NCBI RefSeq assembly: GCF_004364935.1
Contig: NZ_SOBT01000009.1
Location: forward strand, 964,398 to 1,028,397
Source: Panacagrimonas perspica
GTDB lineage: Bacteria; Pseudomonadota; Gammaproteobacteria; Nevskiales; Nevskiaceae
Direction: 5' to 3'
DNA: 64,000 bases
Every line of letters begins with the position of its first letter. The first letter of the stretch is position 1. This document shows, in pieces, positions 34,090 through 42,913 of the stretch. The notes under the pieces were generated by a model that saw only the letters and a list, made by a program, of their open reading frames with translations, was not told the DNA's origin and made no database searches. Position numbers and translations under genes: made by a program.

Positions 34090-35352
34090 ATGACGCCGAC
34101 TTTGATCCAGTCCGTAGCCGCCGCGATTTTCTGCATCGCGCTGGTCCACACGTTCTCGACGAAGTTCTTCGAGCACCTGGCCCATCAGCACCCGGCGCAC
34201 GAGGGCATCTTCCACCTGCTCGGCGAAGTGGAGGTCGTGTTCGGGTTCTGGGCAATGGTCCTGATCGTGCTGATGTTCATGCTGGCGGGGCGGGCGGAGG
34301 CGGTGGCCTACGTGGATTCGCGCAATTTCACCGAGCCGCTGTTCGTGTTCGCGATCATGATCGTGGCCGGCAGCCGGCCCATCCTGAACCTCGCGACCCT
34401 GATGGTGCGCGGCCTGGCCCGCGTGCTGCCGTTGCCGGCGCCGCTGGCGATGTATTTCACGATCCTGTCGTTCGTGCCGCTGCTGGGCTCCTTCATCACC
34501 GAGCCGGCTGCGATGACGCTGGGCGCACTGATGCTGCGCGACCGCTTCCTCGACGAGGACGAGGGACTGAGCACGCGGCTGAAGTACGCCACCGTCGGCG
34601 TGCTGTTCGTGAACGTCTCGATCGGCGGCGTGCTGACGCCGTTCGCTGCGCCGCCGGTGCTGATGGTGGCGGCCAAGTGGGGCTGGGACACCGCCTTCAT
34701 GCTGTCGCAGTTCGGCTGGAAGGCGGCGATCGCGGTGACCATCAACGCGGCGGCGGTGACCGCGCTGTTCGCGAAGGAATTGCGCAAGGTGCCGCCGCCT
34801 GCTGCGTCCAAGCGCGCGGCCGTGCCGCTGCCGATCATGGTCGTGAATGTACTGCTGCTCGGCAGCATCGTGACGTTCTCGCACCATCCGGCCCTGTTCC
34901 TGGGGCTGTTCCTGTTCTTCCTGGGCTTCGCCACTGCGTACCGGCATCACCACGGGCGGCTGATCATCCGCGAAGGCCTGCTGGTGGCGTTCTTCCTGGC
35001 GGGCCTGGTGGTGCTGGGCGGCATGCAGCAATGGTGGCTGCAGCCGCTGCTGCTGCAGATGAACCCCAACCAGGTCTATTTCGGCGCCACCGCGCTGACG
35101 GCCATCACGGACAACGCGGCGCTGACCTATCTGGGCTCGCTCGTCGAAGGACTCACCGACGAGTTCAAGTACATGCTGGTCGCAGGCGCGGTCACCGGCG
35201 GCGGCCTGACGGTCATCGCCAATGCGCCCAACCCGGCGGGCTACTCGATCCTGAAGAGCAAGTTCGAGGACGAGAGCATCGGGGCACTCGGAATCTTCGT
35301 CGCCGCCGTGCCGCCGACGCTCGTGGCCATCGTCGCGCTGCGCTATCTCTGA
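34090..35352 (+). CDS. Putative Na+/H+ antiporter (membrane protein)
   Basis: 420 aa from ATG 34090 (MTPTLIQSV), 10-12 hydrophobic segments. It matches the 'putative Na+/H+ antiporter' family by LHTFSTKFFEHLAH-type N terminus (here VHTFSTKFFEHLAH), SFITEPAAMTLGALML, NVSIGGVLTPFAAPPVLMVA and NAPNPAGYSIL. Ion specificity cannot be read from sequence. ubiK follows 15 bases downstream. Confidence 0.85.
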   Translation: MTPTLIQSVAAAIFCIALVHTFSTKFFEHLAHQHPAHEGIFHLLGEVEVVFGFWAMVLIVLMFMLAGRAEAVAYVDSRNFTEPLFVFAIMIVAGSRPILNLATLMVRGLARVLPLPAPLAMYFTILSFVPLLGSFITEPAAMTLGALMLRDRFLDEDEGLSTRLKYATVGVLFVNVSIGGVLTPFAAPPVLMVAAKWGWDTAFMLSQFGWKAAIAVTINAAAVTALFAKELRKVPPPAASKRAAVPLPIMVVNVLLLGSIVTFSHHPALFLGLFLFFLGFATAYRHHHGRLIIREGLLVAFFLAGLVVLGGMQQWWLQPLLLQMNPNQVYFGATALTAITDNAALTYLGSLVEGLTDEFKYMLVAGAVTGGGLTVIANAPNPAGYSILKSKFEDESIGALGIFVAAVPPTLVAIVALRYL

Positions 35353-35367
35353 GGAGCGAAGAAAGGG

Positions 35368-35640
35368 ATGAACGAGTTCAAGGGAATCGAGGAGCTGGCC
35401 GAGCGCCTGACGGCGATCCTGCCACCGGGGCTCAAGAGCCTGCGGGCCGAGCTCGAGGACAACTTTCGCGCCGTGCTGCGTGCCAACCTCGAACGCTGGG
35501 ACCTGGTGTCGCGTGAACGCTTCGACGTGCAGGCCGAGCTGCTGTTGCGCACGCAGAAGCGGCTGAAGGAACTCGAGGCGCGGCTGACGGCGCTGGAGAA
35601 AGGCCGCGGCGAGCCTGCCGCAGGGAGCCGGGATCCCTGA
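35368..35640 (+). CDS. ubiK: UbiK accessory factor (BMFP)
   Basis: 90 aa: amphipathic N-terminal helix (LAERLTAILPPGLKSLRAEL), the motif RAVLRANLERWDLVSRERFDVQ (shown in parts) and a C-terminal coiled coil KRLKELEARLTALEK. UbiK assists ubiquinone biosynthesis under oxygen by helping assemble the Ubi complex at lipids. It is commonly next to yifB/comM in Gammaproteobacteria, which supports both calls. Confidence 0.93.
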   Translation: MNEFKGIEELAERLTAILPPGLKSLRAELEDNFRAVLRANLERWDLVSRERFDVQAELLLRTQKRLKELEARLTALEKGRGEPAAGSRDP

Positions 35641-35673
35641 TCGGGCGGCGACCGACGACGCCCCCTGTCGCCC

Positions 35674-36540
35674 ATGTCGCTCGCCACCGTTTTCTCCCGC
35701 GCGCTGAACGGCCTTGCCGCCGATCTGGTGGCGGTCGAGGTTCATCTCGCGCCGGGACTGCCGGCCATCAACATCGTCGGGCTGCCGGAAGCCGCGGTGC
35801 GCGAGGCCAAGGATCGGGTGAAGGCCGCGCTGCAGACCTGCGGCTATCCGTTCCCCAATCGCCGGATCACCTGCCATCTGGCGCCGGCCGATCTGCCCAA
35901 GGAAGGCGGCCGTTTCGATCTCGCGATCGCGCTAGGCATCCTCGCCGCTTCAGGGCAGATTCCCGAGACCGCGCTGGACGGTATCGAGGTCCTCGGCGAG
36001 CTTTCGCTGTCGGGCGAGATCCGCCCGGTGCGCGGCGCCTTGCCGGCCGCGCTCAAGGCCGCGCAGGCGCAGCGCAGTCTGCTGGTGCCGATGGAGAACG
36101 CCGCCGAGGCGGGCCTGGCGAACCGGGCGAAAGTCTTCGCCGCGGCGCACCTGGCCACGCTGTGCGCCGCGCTGCACGCCGGGCCGCTGGAGCCGATCGG
36201 GCGGGTAGCGCCAGGGCCCGCGACGGCAGCGCAGCCGGATCTGGCCGAGGTGCGTGGGCAGCATCTGGCCAAGCGCGCGCTCGAGATCGCGGCGGCCGGC
36301 AGCCATTCGATGCTGATGATCGGGCCGCCGGGTTCCGGCAAGAGCATGCTCGCCGCGCGCCTGCCGGGGCTGCTGCCGCCGCTGACCGAGGACGAGGCCA
36401 TCGAAGTGGCGGCCATCGCATCGGTGAGCCAAGGCGGGTTCGATGCGAATCGCTGGGGCCAGCGGCCGTACCGGACGCCGCACCACACGGCTTCGGCCGT
36501 CGCGCTGGTCGGCGGAGGTGTGAAAAACACGCCAAATTGA
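35674..36540 (+). pseudogene. comM: comM/yifB Mg-chelatase-like ATPase, 3' half lost
   Basis: The native sequence runs from MSLATVFSRAL to ALVGGG (~281 codons of a family that is usually ~500). Present: the Lon-protease-like N-terminal domain (GLPAINIVGLPEAAVREAKD split around VGLPE), linker, and Walker A MIGPPGSGKSMLA with TPHHTASA. After VGGG the family continues with the PGEISLAHxGVLFLDE Walker B segment; here the frame instead runs into foreign DNA (VKNTPN, stop at 36538-36540). ComM is a hexameric helicase for branch migration in natural transformation, so transformation is probably reduced. The 3' part is not in the window. Confidence 0.92.
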
Positions 36541-36600
36541 GAATGAACAGCTAATTCTGAGAATGGCGAATCACTTAACCCCCTCGTCGGGAGCGTTAAA
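36519..36600 (+). mobile_element. Left end of a Tn7-like element inserted in comM (candidate)
   Basis: At the comM break the sequence starts TGTGAAAAACACGCC. Two copies of TGAGAATG follow at 36538 and 36558, exactly 20 bases apart, resembling the repeated transposase-binding sites of Tn7/AbaR-type ends. The 5 bases before TGT are GGAGG, which would be the target duplication. The DNA is visibly AT-richer than the host side. Transposition genes and the other end are not in the window, so the element type is inferred. Confidence 0.6.
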
Positions 36601-36742
36601 TTATATGAAAATCATGACGCTGAGACGAACGTACATACTTATTCGATAGCGCATCGATTGATCTGCACGTGGCCCATGGCCTTCCGGTAGGACGTGAACT
36701 AGCCTGCCAAGCATGGGCAAGCGCATCAGCAAGCAGCATGCA

Positions 36743-36796
36743 TGTTGGCGCGCGCTGAAAACTGACCAGCTGTGCTCGTTGAAAATTGACCAGGGC
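36743..36796 (+). repeat. IS21 left terminal repeats
   Basis: The outer repeat TGTTGGCGCGCGCTGAAAAC... begins at 36743 and the inner TCGTTGAAAATTGACCAGGG at about 36777. They are the counterparts of the motifs at 39189-39251 and probable IstA binding sites. Confidence 0.85.
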
Positions 36797-36841
36797 TGGA
36801 GGCCGAGGGCGTAGCCCTCGGCGTGTTGGGATTGTAGGTCG

Positions 36842-37645
36842 TCAGATCAGTTCATTGGCGTCCTCCTGGGCTTGGGTCTTGGCCTGCTCACGAGCTTTGA
36901 TGCGGGACTTGGCCGTGCTGCTGGAATGCCGGAATCGGTAGGACTCGTTGCCGGTTTCGACGATGTGGCAGTGATGCGTGAGCCGGTCCAGCAGTGCGGT
37001 GGTCATCTTCGGATCGACGAAGACGCTGGCCCACTCGGCGAAGACCAGATTGGTGGTGATCACCACGCTGGTGTGCTCGTAGAGTTTCGAGAGCAGGTGG
37101 AAGAGCAGTGCCCCGCCGGCCTGCGAAAACGGCAGATATCCCAGCTCATCGAGGATCACCAGGTCGAGGTGCATCAGCTGGTGGGCGAGTCGGCCGGCTT
37201 TTCCGGCCGCCTTCTCGTTTTCCAGTGCGTTGACCAGCTCCACCGTCGAGTAGAAACGCACGCGCTTGCCGTGGCGCACGATGGCTTCGACGCCGAGCGC
37301 CGTGGCCAGATGCGTCTTGCCCGTCCCGGTGCCGCCGATCAGCACGATGTTCTCGGCTTTCTCGGTGAAGGCCGTCGTGGCGAAGGTGCTGATCTGCTTG
37401 CGGTCGACTTTCGATTGGTCGAAGTCGAAGCCGGCCAGATCGCGGTGAATCGGGAAGCGGGCCGCGTGCATCTGGTAGCGGGTCGAGCGCATCGCGCGGT
37501 CCGTGGTCTCAGCGTCCAGCAGATGCGTCAGTAGATGCTCGTAGGTGGTCAGGCCTTGGGCACTGCCTTGTTCCAGGATCTCGGCGTAGCGCTGGGCCAT
37601 GCCATATAGCCGCAGTCGTTTCAGATCAGCGACGAGATCAGCCAT
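36842..37645 (-). CDS. istB: IstB, IS21 helper ATPase
   Basis: 267 aa DnaC-like AAA+ protein: Walker [13 protein letters not shown] (~103-114), Walker [20 protein letters not shown] and sensor [12 protein letters not shown]. It regulates the IstA transposase and target choice. Its ATG overlaps the istA stop region by 8 bases, and the length is normal, so the element looks functional. Confidence 0.95.
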   Translation of the reverse strand: MADLVADLKRLRLYGMAQRYAEILEQGSAQGLTTYEHLLTHLLDAETTDRAMRSTRYQMHAARFPIHRDLAGFDFDQSKVDRKQISTFATTAFTEKAENIVLIGGTGTGKTHLATALGVEAIVRHGKRVRFYSTVELVNALENEKAAGKAGRLAHQLMHLDLVILDELGYLPFSQAGGALLFHLLSKLYEHTSVVITTNLVFAEWASVFVDPKMTTALLDRLTHHCHIVETGNESYRFRHSSSTAKSRIKAREQAKTQAQEDANELI

Positions 37646-39134
37646 GGCTCACCTCCGTGCGCAGGCTGTCGTAGCGCTGCGTGTCGGCGGTCGGTGCCGT
37701 CTTCACGGTGAGATTGGTCTCGACGCTCTCCGGTGGCGGTCCCTCCTTCAATCGCGTCAGCACATTGAGGACGTGCTCGGCACTGGGCCGGCCGGATTCG
37801 AGGACCAGATCCACCGCGACGAGCACCGCTTCAAGCCCGAAGCGCGGCACCGCCGACAGCACCTGGGCCATCACCCGGTCGCCACCCTCGCGTCGCAGCA
37901 GCGCACGGCTGAGCTTCTGCAGCGGCATCGGCAGCTCGGCAAACGGAGCGCCGTTTCGGAGCGCCCCGGGCTTGCGCTCAATGAGCGGCAGGTAGTGCTG
38001 CCAGTCGTAGACGACGTGATCGCGGTCTGACGCACGCGGATGCTCGGCGACAATCTGCTGATCCGCGACGACGGCGATGCGCTCGGGATACAGCCGCACG
38101 CTGACGCGGTGTCCGGCCAGGGCACACGGCACCGAATAGCGATTGCGCGCCACGCAGACCAAGCTCGTGCTCGACACCCGGGCCGGTAGCTCGACATATC
38201 CATCGAAGGGCGTCGGCATGGGCATCAGCTGCGGCTGCTCGTGCTCCCACGCTTCCTGAATCGTCATGCCGGGATATTCCGGATGTGCAGCCGAGCGGGC
38301 CGATACGCACTGCGTGGCCAGCCACACATTCAATTCGGCGAAGCTCGCGAAGCGGTGGTCGGCGGCCGACTGCCAGATGCGTCGCCGGGTGTCCTGCACG
38401 CTCTTCTCGACCCGGCCCTTCTCCCAGCCCGAAGCGACATTGCAGAAGTCGGCGTCGAAGAGGTAGTGCGACGTCATCGCTGAAAACCGTGCATTGACGA
38501 TGCGCGCCTTGCCGCGTCCCGGCACGCGGTCCACCGCCGTTTTCATATTGTCGTAGATGCCCCGGCGCGCCACGCCGCCTAGGCCCGTCAGGCAGCGGGT
38601 GTGGGCATCAAACAACATCTCGTGGCTCTGGGTCGGATACGCCACCAGCCAGAAGGCACGGGACGCGCACAGCTTCATGTGCGCGAGCTGGATCTTGCGC
38701 CAGATCCCGCCGATGCTCAGGTGCTCCTCGCTCCAGTCGAATTGAAACGCTTCGCCCCACTCGAAGCGCAGCGGCACGTAGGCCGAGCGGGCGGTCACAG
38801 CGCCTTGGTCGGATCGCCATCGACGGACAAACTCGGTGACGCGGCTGTAGCTGCCTCCAAAGCCCTGAGATTGAAGCTGGGCATACAACCGCAGCGCGGT
38901 GCGACGCTCCTTGCGCGGCCGGTGCGCGTCAGCCTCTACGGCTTGGCGTAGCCAAGCCTCGTGTGCATCGAGCTTCTTGGGACCGGCCGGACGTCGGTAG
39001 GCCATCTCGTTGCGGGACGCCTCACGCAGCCAGCCCTTGATGGTGTTTCTCGACAAGCTGGTCCGGCGTGCGATCTCGCTGATCGACAGGCCGTCCCGAA
39101 ACCGCAGTCTCCGAACTTTTGCGTACATCGCCAT
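37638..39134 (-). CDS. istA: IstA, IS21 transposase
   Basis: 498 aa from ATG 39134 ([10 protein letters not shown]), which follows GAGGTG by 6 bases; the upstream TTG reading is unlikely. An N-terminal HTH ([22 protein letters not shown] given as [16 protein letters not shown]), then the DDE core: [23 protein letters not shown], and the Glu in [15 protein letters not shown]. The C-terminal domain is beta-rich. No frameshift is seen. Confidence 0.95.
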   Translation of the reverse strand: MAMYAKVRRLRFRDGLSISEIARRTSLSRNTIKGWLREASRNEMAYRRPAGPKKLDAHEAWLRQAVEADAHRPRKERRTALRLYAQLQSQGFGGSYSRVTEFVRRWRSDQGAVTARSAYVPLRFEWGEAFQFDWSEEHLSIGGIWRKIQLAHMKLCASRAFWLVAYPTQSHEMLFDAHTRCLTGLGGVARRGIYDNMKTAVDRVPGRGKARIVNARFSAMTSHYLFDADFCNVASGWEKGRVEKSVQDTRRRIWQSAADHRFASFAELNVWLATQCVSARSAAHPEYPGMTIQEAWEHEQPQLMPMPTPFDGYVELPARVSSTSLVCVARNRYSVPCALAGHRVSVRLYPERIAVVADQQIVAEHPRASDRDHVVYDWQHYLPLIERKPGALRNGAPFAELPMPLQKLSRALLRREGGDRVMAQVLSAVPRFGLEAVLVAVDLVLESGRPSAEHVLNVLTRLKEGPPPESVETNLTVKTAPTADTQRYDSLRTEVSHG

Positions 39135-39188
39135 GGTGTGCACCTCGTCTTCCTGCAGGGCCAAAACCCCGCAGGCTAGTGAAGAACA

Positions 39189-39251
39189 CCCTGGTCAATT
39201 TTCAGCGCGCAGAACCTCGAAATACTGGTCAACTTTCAACGCGCGGCAACA
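39189..39251 (-). repeat. IS21 right terminal repeats
   Basis: The inner copy CCTGGTCAATTTTCAGCGCG starts at 39190 and the outer copy CTGGTCAACTTTCAACGCGC ends with GGCAACA at 39251. Both are inverted relative to the left-end repeats. Confidence 0.85.
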
Positions 39252-39840
39252 CTGCCGGGTAGTAAAGGTAGGCAACTGTGCCTCGAGTGGCGGTCGCGTT
39301 GTCTCGATTCTCAAGTTGGATTTCGGCGTAGAAGTCCGGCGACGAGATTCCAAGCCGCTTTCCGAGGTCTTTCACCGCGCTTGCCTTCTCCGGTCTTAGG
39401 CCTTTGCAGAGGTCGGATGCGCCTGCTATTCCTTGGCACCAGTCGTCATCCGGCGACTCTCCATTCGCATCCCGTTTCAGAGCGGTTCCATGCGCGATCC
39501 GGATACAGGTCGCCGTTTGCGGCGCGTTGGATCCGGCACGGTAATAAAGGAATGACCCGTCGACGAACGCTTGCGAGAATCCGATCCGGTCCTTCTCGGC
39601 CGCTTCCTGCACCTTGTCGACTGCCGCGCTCAGTGCCCAGTCGGCGACCTTTGTTATCGCAGAAATGGCGAAAGGAGACAGCCTTGCTGCTGAATCTCCA
39701 TTGGACAAGCACTCGTCCTTGGACAGATCGGCAACCCACTTCTGAGGCAGCACTTCAGCTGCGGGTTTTTGGGTGGCCTGCGGCGTGCAAGCAGACAGCG
39801 CGCAGGTAGCCGCGAAAATGGCCGCGATAGCAGTTTTCAT
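39229..39840 (-). CDS. Lipoprotein of unknown function, C terminus replaced by IS21 end
   Basis: 203 aa from ATG 39840 with GGGAG 5 bases upstream. Lipoprotein signal: MKTAIAAIFAATCALSAC with the lipobox LSAC. The mature part has Cys in DECLSNG, TATCIRIAHG, DDWCQGI and SDLCKGL and no family I know. The last codons (about RVES) and the stop lie inside the IS21 right end, so the native C terminus is probably missing. The lost 3' part is not recognisable on the other side of the IS, which agrees with the missing target duplication. Confidence 0.7.
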   Translation of the reverse strand: MKTAIAAIFAATCALSACTPQATQKPAAEVLPQKWVADLSKDECLSNGDSAARLSPFAISAITKVADWALSAAVDKVQEAAEKDRIGFSQAFVDGSFLYYRAGSNAPQTATCIRIAHGTALKRDANGESPDDDWCQGIAGASDLCKGLRPEKASAVKDLGKRLGISSPDFYAEIQLENRDNATATRGTVAYLYYPAVLPRVES

Positions 39841-40172
39841 TGTCACTCCCAGATCTATATCTGCACAAAGTTCGTCGGACTTCGCGCCCCCACGAGAACG
39901 CTATCGCAAAGAGGTGCCGTATTCCAGAGCGGATGCACTCGTGGCGAAGAGTTCTTTATAGAAATAAACGGCCGCTGTTCCGGTGTCGATACCTCTGTTC
40001 CGGGAAACCCTGACGGCTCCGCCGCTTCCCTTCCCAGGAATGCCAAGTGGTGCAGCCGAGACGATCGGTACTACGTGAGGTGGCTGCGCACCGCGGCATT
40101 TGCGGGCGGTATTGAACGCGCGCTTTTTTTGCGAGTATCTTTATCCGATCCAGTAAGGGCGCCGAATTCGAG
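39841..40172. other. Divergent intergenic region before the HTH gene
   Basis: 332 bases without a convincing gene. A possible promoter for the HTH gene is TTGAAC (40112-40117), 18 bases, TATCTT (40136-40141). Short frames on both strands lack ribosome sites and family signals. Confidence 0.4.
40112..40141 (+). promoter_or_regulatory. Possible sigma70 promoter of the HTH gene
   Basis: TTGAAC and TATCTT separated by 18 bases, ~30 bases before the start codon at 40173, with a T-rich spacer. Confidence 0.3.
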
Positions 40173-40607
40173 ATGGCCAGCATCGCCGCAGCGCTGAAAG
40201 AAGAGATCGTTCGCCTTGCGAAGAAGGTCCTCAAACAGGGAATGACACCCGTGTCGGCGGCGACGGCCCGGCATCGCAGGGACATCGCGGAGCTGAAGAG
40301 ATCCGTTGCCGCGCTCGAGAAGGAGCTCAAGCAGCTACGCAAGGGAACCGGCCGTCCGACAGAGACACCTAGCGCCGAGGTGTCGAGCATGCCGATCCGA
40401 TTCCAAGCGAAGGGTCTTCGTTCCCTGCGGGCCCGTCTCGATCTGAGCGCTTCGGAAATGGGTCGCTTGATCGGTGTTTCGGCGCAGACCGTCTACAACT
40501 GGGAAACCGAGAAGTCGCTTCCGCGTCGGGCGCAGCTCGAGTCTCTCGCTGCCGTCAGACACCTGGGGAAGAAGGAAGCCGCCGCCAGACTCTCCTCCGG
40601 CGCCTAG
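40173..40607 (+). CDS. HTH (XRE-like) regulator with coiled coil
   Basis: 144 aa. Residues ~35-58 form a heptad-rich coiled coil (IAELKRSVAALEKELKQL). The C-terminal part is an XRE-like HTH: LRARLDLSASEMGRLIGV, then SAQTVYNWETEKSLPRRAQL. It ends in a CTAG shared with the convergent vsr gene, each using TAG on its own strand. It probably controls the adjoining defence-like genes. Confidence 0.8.
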   Translation: MASIAAALKEEIVRLAKKVLKQGMTPVSAATARHRRDIAELKRSVAALEKELKQLRKGTGRPTETPSAEVSSMPIRFQAKGLRSLRARLDLSASEMGRLIGVSAQTVYNWETEKSLPRRAQLESLAAVRHLGKKEAAARLSSGA

Positions 40608-41062
40608 CCCCTGCCGAGGGGTGATCGCGCTACGGCGAATCGACGCCGATCCCGGAGCCTCCACGCGATTGTGCGCTGCACGCGGTCTGCGGCTGCCGAC
40701 GGATCAGCTTTGATCGAGTGCCCCCAAATTCGGACAACCTTCCAACCTTGGCGGCGCAGCAGGCGGAAGTTCCTCAGGTCCCTTACCCGATTCGCCCGGA
40801 TCTTTTCGCGCCAGTACGGCGGCAGCTTTTGGGCCTTCTCCCGGAAGCGCCAGCCGTGCCAGAAATCCCCGTCGACGAACACGGCGACACGCGCGGGACC
40901 GAACACGATGTCCGGTCGGCCTGGAAGCGACTTCACGTGTTTTCGGAACCGCAGCCCGCGACGGTGCAGCTCGGAACGCAGGGACGTCTCGATGTCGGTG
41001 TCCGCGGAACGAACCCTCGACATCAGCCGCGAACGACGCTCGGGGGTCAATCGATCGGCCAT
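40604..41062 (-). CDS. vsr: Vsr-type mismatch endonuclease
   Basis: 152 aa. It matches Vsr closely in numbering: Asp51 in LPGRPDIVF (the catalytic Asp of the E. coli enzyme), then VFVDGDFWHG with Phe67, Trp68 and His69, and WREKIRANRVRDLRN, GWKVVRIWG. The E. coli Thr63 is Val. Vsr nicks T:G mismatches made by deamination of 5-methylcytosine, so it normally accompanies a cytosine methyltransferase. That is the divergent gene 105 bases away. In defence islands Vsr-like nucleases can also act as restriction partners. Confidence 0.93.
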   Translation of the reverse strand: MADRLTPERRSRLMSRVRSADTDIETSLRSELHRRGLRFRKHVKSLPGRPDIVFGPARVAVFVDGDFWHGWRFREKAQKLPPYWREKIRANRVRDLRNFRLLRRQGWKVVRIWGHSIKADPSAAADRVQRTIAWRLRDRRRFAVARSPLGRG

Positions 41063-41167
41063 CGGTTCCGGCTCCTCGCAAACCCAAAAAGGCCTGATAC
41101 CCGAAAGGAGGCGACTCCAAATGTCGGCGCGATCGCCAGCCGGCCAATATTTGGGTAGTATGCGAAA

Positions 41168-42331
41168 ATGTTCGACTCCATTGCTCGTCCCGCCGTAATC
41201 GACGTCTTCTCGGGCGTCGGCGGACTGAGTCTCGGCGCGGCCAGGGCGGGATTCGACGTCGCCGCCTCAGTCGAACTCGATGAGCGCGCTTCCGACGCCC
41301 ACGCGGTCAACTTTCCCGGTGCGTTGCACCTGCCGTGGGACGTCTCGAAGACCAGCGGCGAGAAGCTGCTCGAAGCGTTGAAATGCGCCGTTGCGCCAAC
41401 CGGTTTGCTGGGCGGGCCACCGTGCCAAGGCTTCAGCAGCATCGGGAAACGCTCCAAAGAGGATCCTCGAAACCAGCTGTTCTGGCATTTCTTCCGATTG
41501 GTGTCGGAACTGCGTCCCGCCTTCTACGTAGCGGAAAACGTACCCGGCATTCTCTGGCCACAAAACGAAGACGTGCGAACGACCGCCCTCGCGCTCGTGC
41601 CCGAGTCGTACGTGAAGCTGGAACCGACGGTTGTCGATTCCGGCCAACTCGGAGCCCCAACATCGCGTGAACGCGTGTTCTTCGTCGGCTATGACCCGAA
41701 CCGTGTCGATGCCCTGACTGCGGAAAGCCTCTTCGAAGCCAAAGGCTTCAAGACGATCACGGTCAAGGAAGCGTTGACCGGGCTTCCCAACAAAATTCGA
41801 AGCGACTGGCAGCGCCCCGAACAAGGCTGGCGCCGATCGACCCTCGTCGGCTCCTCGTACTTCCGGAGTCGGGTCCTGGGCAACATCCCGGCCGGCGTGG
41901 GCGACGAGAAGAGCATCGCCAGGTTGGCTGAACACAAAGAAGTGTCGGGATGCCTGGGAACCAAGCATTCCGAGGATACGCGCAAGCGGTTCCAGCGCGT
42001 GCGCAGCGGAGAGCGCGAATCGATCTCGCGATTCCCGAGGCTCGACGGCGACGGCCTATGCCCGACGCTCCGCGCAGGCACCGGGCCGGAACGCGGCAGC
42101 TTTCAGTCGGTCCGTCCTATCCACTGGAAATATCCACGTGTAATCACGCCGCGCGAGGCCGCTCGACTGCAAGGATTTCCGGACTGGTTTCAGTTCGACG
42201 AAACCAAGTGGCATTCGTTCCGGCAGATCGGCAACAGCGTCAGCCCGCTCGTGGCGGAAGTAATCCTGTCGCGAATTTTCGCGAAGCTTCACCAGCAAGT
42301 CGGCTCTGTTCCGCTCGCGGCCCGTCCGTAA
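41168..42331 (+). CDS. DNA (cytosine-5-) methyltransferase
   Basis: 387 aa. Motif I DVFSGVGGLSLGAARAG (~12-28), catalytic Cys86 in GGPPCQGFSS, motif VI AENVPGI (Glu123), motif VIII GAPTSRERVFFVG, motif IX/X LQGFPDW and QIGNSVSPLVAE. All catalytic motifs are intact. The target-recognition region (~190-300) is short and its sequence specificity cannot be predicted. Divergent from vsr and convergent with the three-gene operon that follows. Modification part of a restriction-like system. Confidence 0.95.
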   Translation: MFDSIARPAVIDVFSGVGGLSLGAARAGFDVAASVELDERASDAHAVNFPGALHLPWDVSKTSGEKLLEALKCAVAPTGLLGGPPCQGFSSIGKRSKEDPRNQLFWHFFRLVSELRPAFYVAENVPGILWPQNEDVRTTALALVPESYVKLEPTVVDSGQLGAPTSRERVFFVGYDPNRVDALTAESLFEAKGFKTITVKEALTGLPNKIRSDWQRPEQGWRRSTLVGSSYFRSRVLGNIPAGVGDEKSIARLAEHKEVSGCLGTKHSEDTRKRFQRVRSGERESISRFPRLDGDGLCPTLRAGTGPERGSFQSVRPIHWKYPRVITPREAARLQGFPDWFQFDETKWHSFRQIGNSVSPLVAEVILSRIFAKLHQQVGSVPLAARP

Positions 42332-42349
42332 TTCGTTGGGCCCGGAGCG

Positions 42350-42913
42350 CTAGAGGGTAGCTAGGATCGCTTCGGCTACGTTGACGAATTCGCGCACGTC
42401 CTTGGCGCAAAGCACCACGGGATCCGATCCCGACAGTCCCACCTCGAAACCCTCAAGGACAGGGTCGAGCGCTTTGAATTGGGCGCGGGTGCAATAGAAC
42501 GCCACGATGGGGTGGTCTTCGTGATGGTCGTGTACGAAGGCGCCGCCGTTGCAACTCGCAATCGGAACGCATCCGTAAGCCGCTAGAGCAAGCGTTACCG
42601 CACAACATCCGAGATCCAGCTCCGGGACCTTCGAAGGACATTCGTCCGCGAACTCGACCTCGAGTTCGCTGCCACTGATCTCGTCGCCGCTATTGGGCGG
42701 AAGCTCGTCGATCAGTTTCTTCTCGAGCTCGGCGACCTTACGGATCGTGTCCGCGCTGAATCGGCCGATCGGACTGTACGAAAGGTTGTGGGCGTACCCC
42801 ATCGCGTGCCATTCGGGGGTCGCGCGCGCCGGCAGCTCCGAGACGACCACGACTCGGTCCAACGAGATGTCGAAGATCCGCCGAAACTCGCTGTCCTCGT
42901 CGACGGAGATCAA
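42350..42913 (-). CDS. 187-aa unknown protein of the GHKL operon
   Basis: The start is taken as TTG 42913, which overlaps the TGA of the 330-aa gene (TTGA) with AAAGG 7 bases upstream; longer upstream frames are shadows. The N-terminal part is acidic (VDEDSEFRRIFD). The conserved-looking C-terminal half has LDLGCCAVTLALAAYG, PIASCNGG and VHDHHEDHPIVAFY: a Cys and several His close together, possibly a metal or catalytic site. The TxxSCxG pattern recalls small uncharacterised proteins seen in defence islands. No function assigned. Confidence 0.7.
   Translation of the reverse strand: MISVDEDSEFRRIFDISLDRVVVVSELPARATPEWHAMGYAHNLSYSPIGRFSADTIRKVAELEKKLIDELPPNSGDEISGSELEVEFADECPSKVPELDLGCCAVTLALAAYGCVPIASCNGGAFVHDHHEDHPIVAFYCTRAQFKALDPVLEGFEVGLSGSDPVVLCAKDVREFVNVAEAILATL

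Larger units (their letters stand above)
36743..39251 (-). mobile_element. Complete IS21-family insertion sequence
   Basis: 2509 bp bounded by TGTTG...CAACA ends. The first 27 bases of the left end match the inverted right end at 23 positions (TGTTG-CGCGCG-TGAAA--TGACCAG). Each end has a second inner copy of the TGAAAATTGACCAG motif, the multiple-repeat ends typical of IS21. It carries istA and istB on the minus strand, overlapping. The direct repeats expected at the flanks are not seen (left ...GCATGCA, right CTGCCGG...), suggesting a later deletion or rearrangement on one side. Confidence 0.92.
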
